Shown: positions 62,190 to 64,000 of the stretch, in pieces
How the letters are laid out: each line of letters begins with the position of its first letter
How positions within the stretch are numbered: the stretch's first letter is position 1
Source of the DNA: Myxocyprinus asiaticus
Taxonomy: Eukaryota > Chordata > Actinopteri > Cypriniformes > Catostomidae
NCBI RefSeq assembly: GCF_019703515.2
Contig: NC_059358.1
Coordinates: forward strand, 48,254,594-48,318,593
Direction: 5' to 3'
DNA: 64,000 bases
Notes under the pieces: generated by a model
Databases searched by the model: none
What the model was told of the DNA's origin: nothing
What the model saw: the letters and a program-made list of their open reading frames with translations, nothing else
Program-made: the position numbers and the translations under genes

Positions 62190-63430
62190 CTTCACTGTGC
62201 GGTTTGATAAAAAAACGTGATTGAAGATTAGGCCTTTAAAAAAATCGATTTAACGCATTAATTCAGTGTTATTAATTATAAATAACATTTTTTTTTTAAA
62301 ATGAATGCAATTAATCATGTCCCCGGAAAGTAATAAGGAATATTCCTACCACCGGGCAACTCAAGCTTGAAGTACCACCTGTTTTCACCAGGTGGCAGTA
62401 AGCAAAACTCCAGCTGTGTAGGCAACACACATCTAATACACAGAACAAACCACACTTACCCACAGCAGACAGCACAACATGAGTCTCACTCTTAAGTTCA
62501 AACACAGCTTTATTGAGCGCAAGTCTGAACACAGGGATCTCAAGACGTGTTTTTCTAAGTTTCAAACTACGTTTTAACTTGACCCAGCAACCTAAAAACT
62601 GAATGTTTATTATGCGAGGCAACCAAAGTGACATGCTCCAAAAGCATCTGTCTGACCAGGGTCCGAAATTAACTTTTTAGCCCACCAGCCAAGTTGGCTG
62701 GTAAATGAAAACAATTTGCCAGCCAGTCAGATTTCTTACCGGCCTTTTTTCATTTTATTTTATTTTTTTGCATTTTACATGTGGATTTTACAGACATATG
62801 AGACAAATAAACAATACTGAATGCATGCTTAAAAGTGAACAGATTTTTAAAGAATTGGATTGTTTTATTATTTATGAAATATTTAATTGCCAGATACTCC
62901 ATTTAGAATACTTTTTCAGATTATTCACTTATTACAAAAAAACTAAATTTGTATTTTAATGTAGGTCTACATGTTGTCATATGAAGGACCAGTAAGTAAC
63001 TCTCATGAGCCTAAAGTACACACAACACATTAGCAATTCTTGGTTTACTTGGAGTTAATCAATTAATTCAATCAGCTCCAATGAATTCATGAATCTTTTT
63101 GATTCACTAAAAAGAGCCAGCTTTAAGAGTCGTGTGTTTGGGAATCGGATAACAGTTGTTGATTCACTAAAAAGAACCGGCTCAAGAGTCATTTGCTTCT
63201 GAATCAGATTACACTGTCACTTGTTACCTCTCGTGCTGTAGATTCAAAAGAACCGGCTCAAAAGAGTCAAGTCTTTGGGAATCGGTCTGCTGCTAGTGCA
63301 CTGTAGATTCAGTAGTGTAGCTGTGGCATTTAACAGTAATACAGGAAACACTGTCTGGGTATTTTAGTCTGGTTTTCTGTCCACATCACCAGAATGATGC
63401 ACATTCAAGAACCGTTAACAAAACCAAACG
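62190..63430. other. Non-coding flank with repeat pieces
   Basis: CAGGGTCCGAAATTAAC at 62657 is the terminus seen at 45345-46421, here with no partner. Blocks at 63115-63280 repeat AAGAGTC/GATTCACTAAAAAGA-type motifs, similar to 29230-29260. No gene recognised. Confidence 0.4.
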
Positions 63431-63433
63431 TCA

Positions 63434-63872
63434 GGGCCTGGGTAGCTCAGCGAGCATTGACGCTGACTACCACCCCTGGAATCACGAGTTCGAATCCAGG
63501 GTGTGCTGAGTGACTTCAGCCAGGTCTCCTAAGCAACCAAATTGGCCCGGTTGCTAGGGAGGGTAGAGTCACATGGGGTAACCTCCTTGTGGTCGTGATT
63601 ATTGGTTCTCGCTCTCAATGGGGTGTGTGGTAAGTTGTGCATGGATCGTGGAGAGTAGCATGAGCCTCCACATGCTGTGAGTCTCCACAGTGTCATGCAC
63701 AACAAGTCACGTGATAAGATGCGCAGATTGACTGTCTCAGAAGCGGAGGCAATTGAGACTTGTCCTCCGCCACCCGGATTGAAGCGAGTAACCGTGCCAC
63801 CACGAGGACCTACTAAGTAGTGGGAATTGGGCATTCCAAATTGGGGAGAAAAGGAGATTAAAAAAAAAAAAA
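63434..63872 (+). repeat. tRNA-derived SINE, family A
   Basis: Head GGGCCTGGGTAGCTCAGCGA, B box GTTCGAATCC, tail GGCATTCCAAATTGGGGAGA then A13. Target duplication not clear. Confidence 0.92.
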
Positions 63873-64000
63873 CGAATGTCATGAAAATCATACGGTTTTT
63901 ATTATAATGCAATCATTACCAAAGAAAATGTATGTTTGGTTTTGGTTAATTAAAACTTACCCACACATCCACTGTAAATCCAAGAGTGGTCTTCCCTTCA

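Noticed and set aside
62311..62634. 107-codon minus-strand frame, possible small gene
   Set aside because: Lies in sequence that looks like the interior of a repeat, with no conserved motif, splice context or start signal to support it.

Overview
The window is vertebrate nuclear DNA from a teleost fish, probably a cypriniform; I infer this from the gene's sequence and the repeat families, not from a search. It is AT-rich and intron-dominated, and packed with Tc1/mariner copies, small TIR elements, hAT-type elements, tRNA-derived SINEs, non-LTR retrotransposon fragments and dinucleotide microsatellites. None of the open frames looks prokaryotic.

One cellular gene is recognisable, on the minus strand. 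Twenty exons between 39574 and 1988 join into a phase-consistent coding sequence of 2553 nt (850 codons plus stop). Its order is a C1 zinc finger, a conserved serine-rich linker, a Dbl-homology (RhoGEF) domain, a PH domain, a coiled coil and a short acidic tail ending near the conserved DIPEE motif. This is the layout and sequence of ARHGEF2 (GEF-H1/Lfc), a microtubule-regulated RhoA exchange factor. The start codon is not identified, so the N-terminus is partial. The C-terminus is shorter than in mammals.

Layout by region. 1-2040: last exon, probable 3' UTR and a TIR element. 2041-9800: C-terminal, coiled-coil and PH exons, with a TTAA-flanked MITE, a fold-back Tc1 MITE and a minus-strand SINE in introns. 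9.8-19.4 kb: DH, linker and second C1 exons; one intron is almost filled by a TIR element holding a Tc1 copy. 19.3-39.4 kb: one intron of about 20 kb made largely of transposons, including a four-level nest at 33260-39130, a hAT-like element inside a Harbinger-like one at 28.6-30.0 kb, and a decayed Sleeping Beauty-type copy at 25-26.5 kb. 39.6-64 kb: no exon recognised; it holds a TTAA-flanked element with a small ORF (47.4 kb), a hAT-like element with a SINE inside (50.5-51.8 kb), two LINE fragments (52.8-55.15 kb), a Tc1/MITE chimera (55.6-56.6 kb), a nearly intact Tc1 (57.9-59.2 kb) and further SINEs.

The most unusual structures are the four-deep nest inside ~600-bp inverted arms, a MITE family whose ends are the 3' end of a Tc1 transposase gene, a Tc1 copy that has lost its first catalytic aspartate through a short deletion, and the loss of the mammalian 14-3-3-binding segment from the arhgef2 model.
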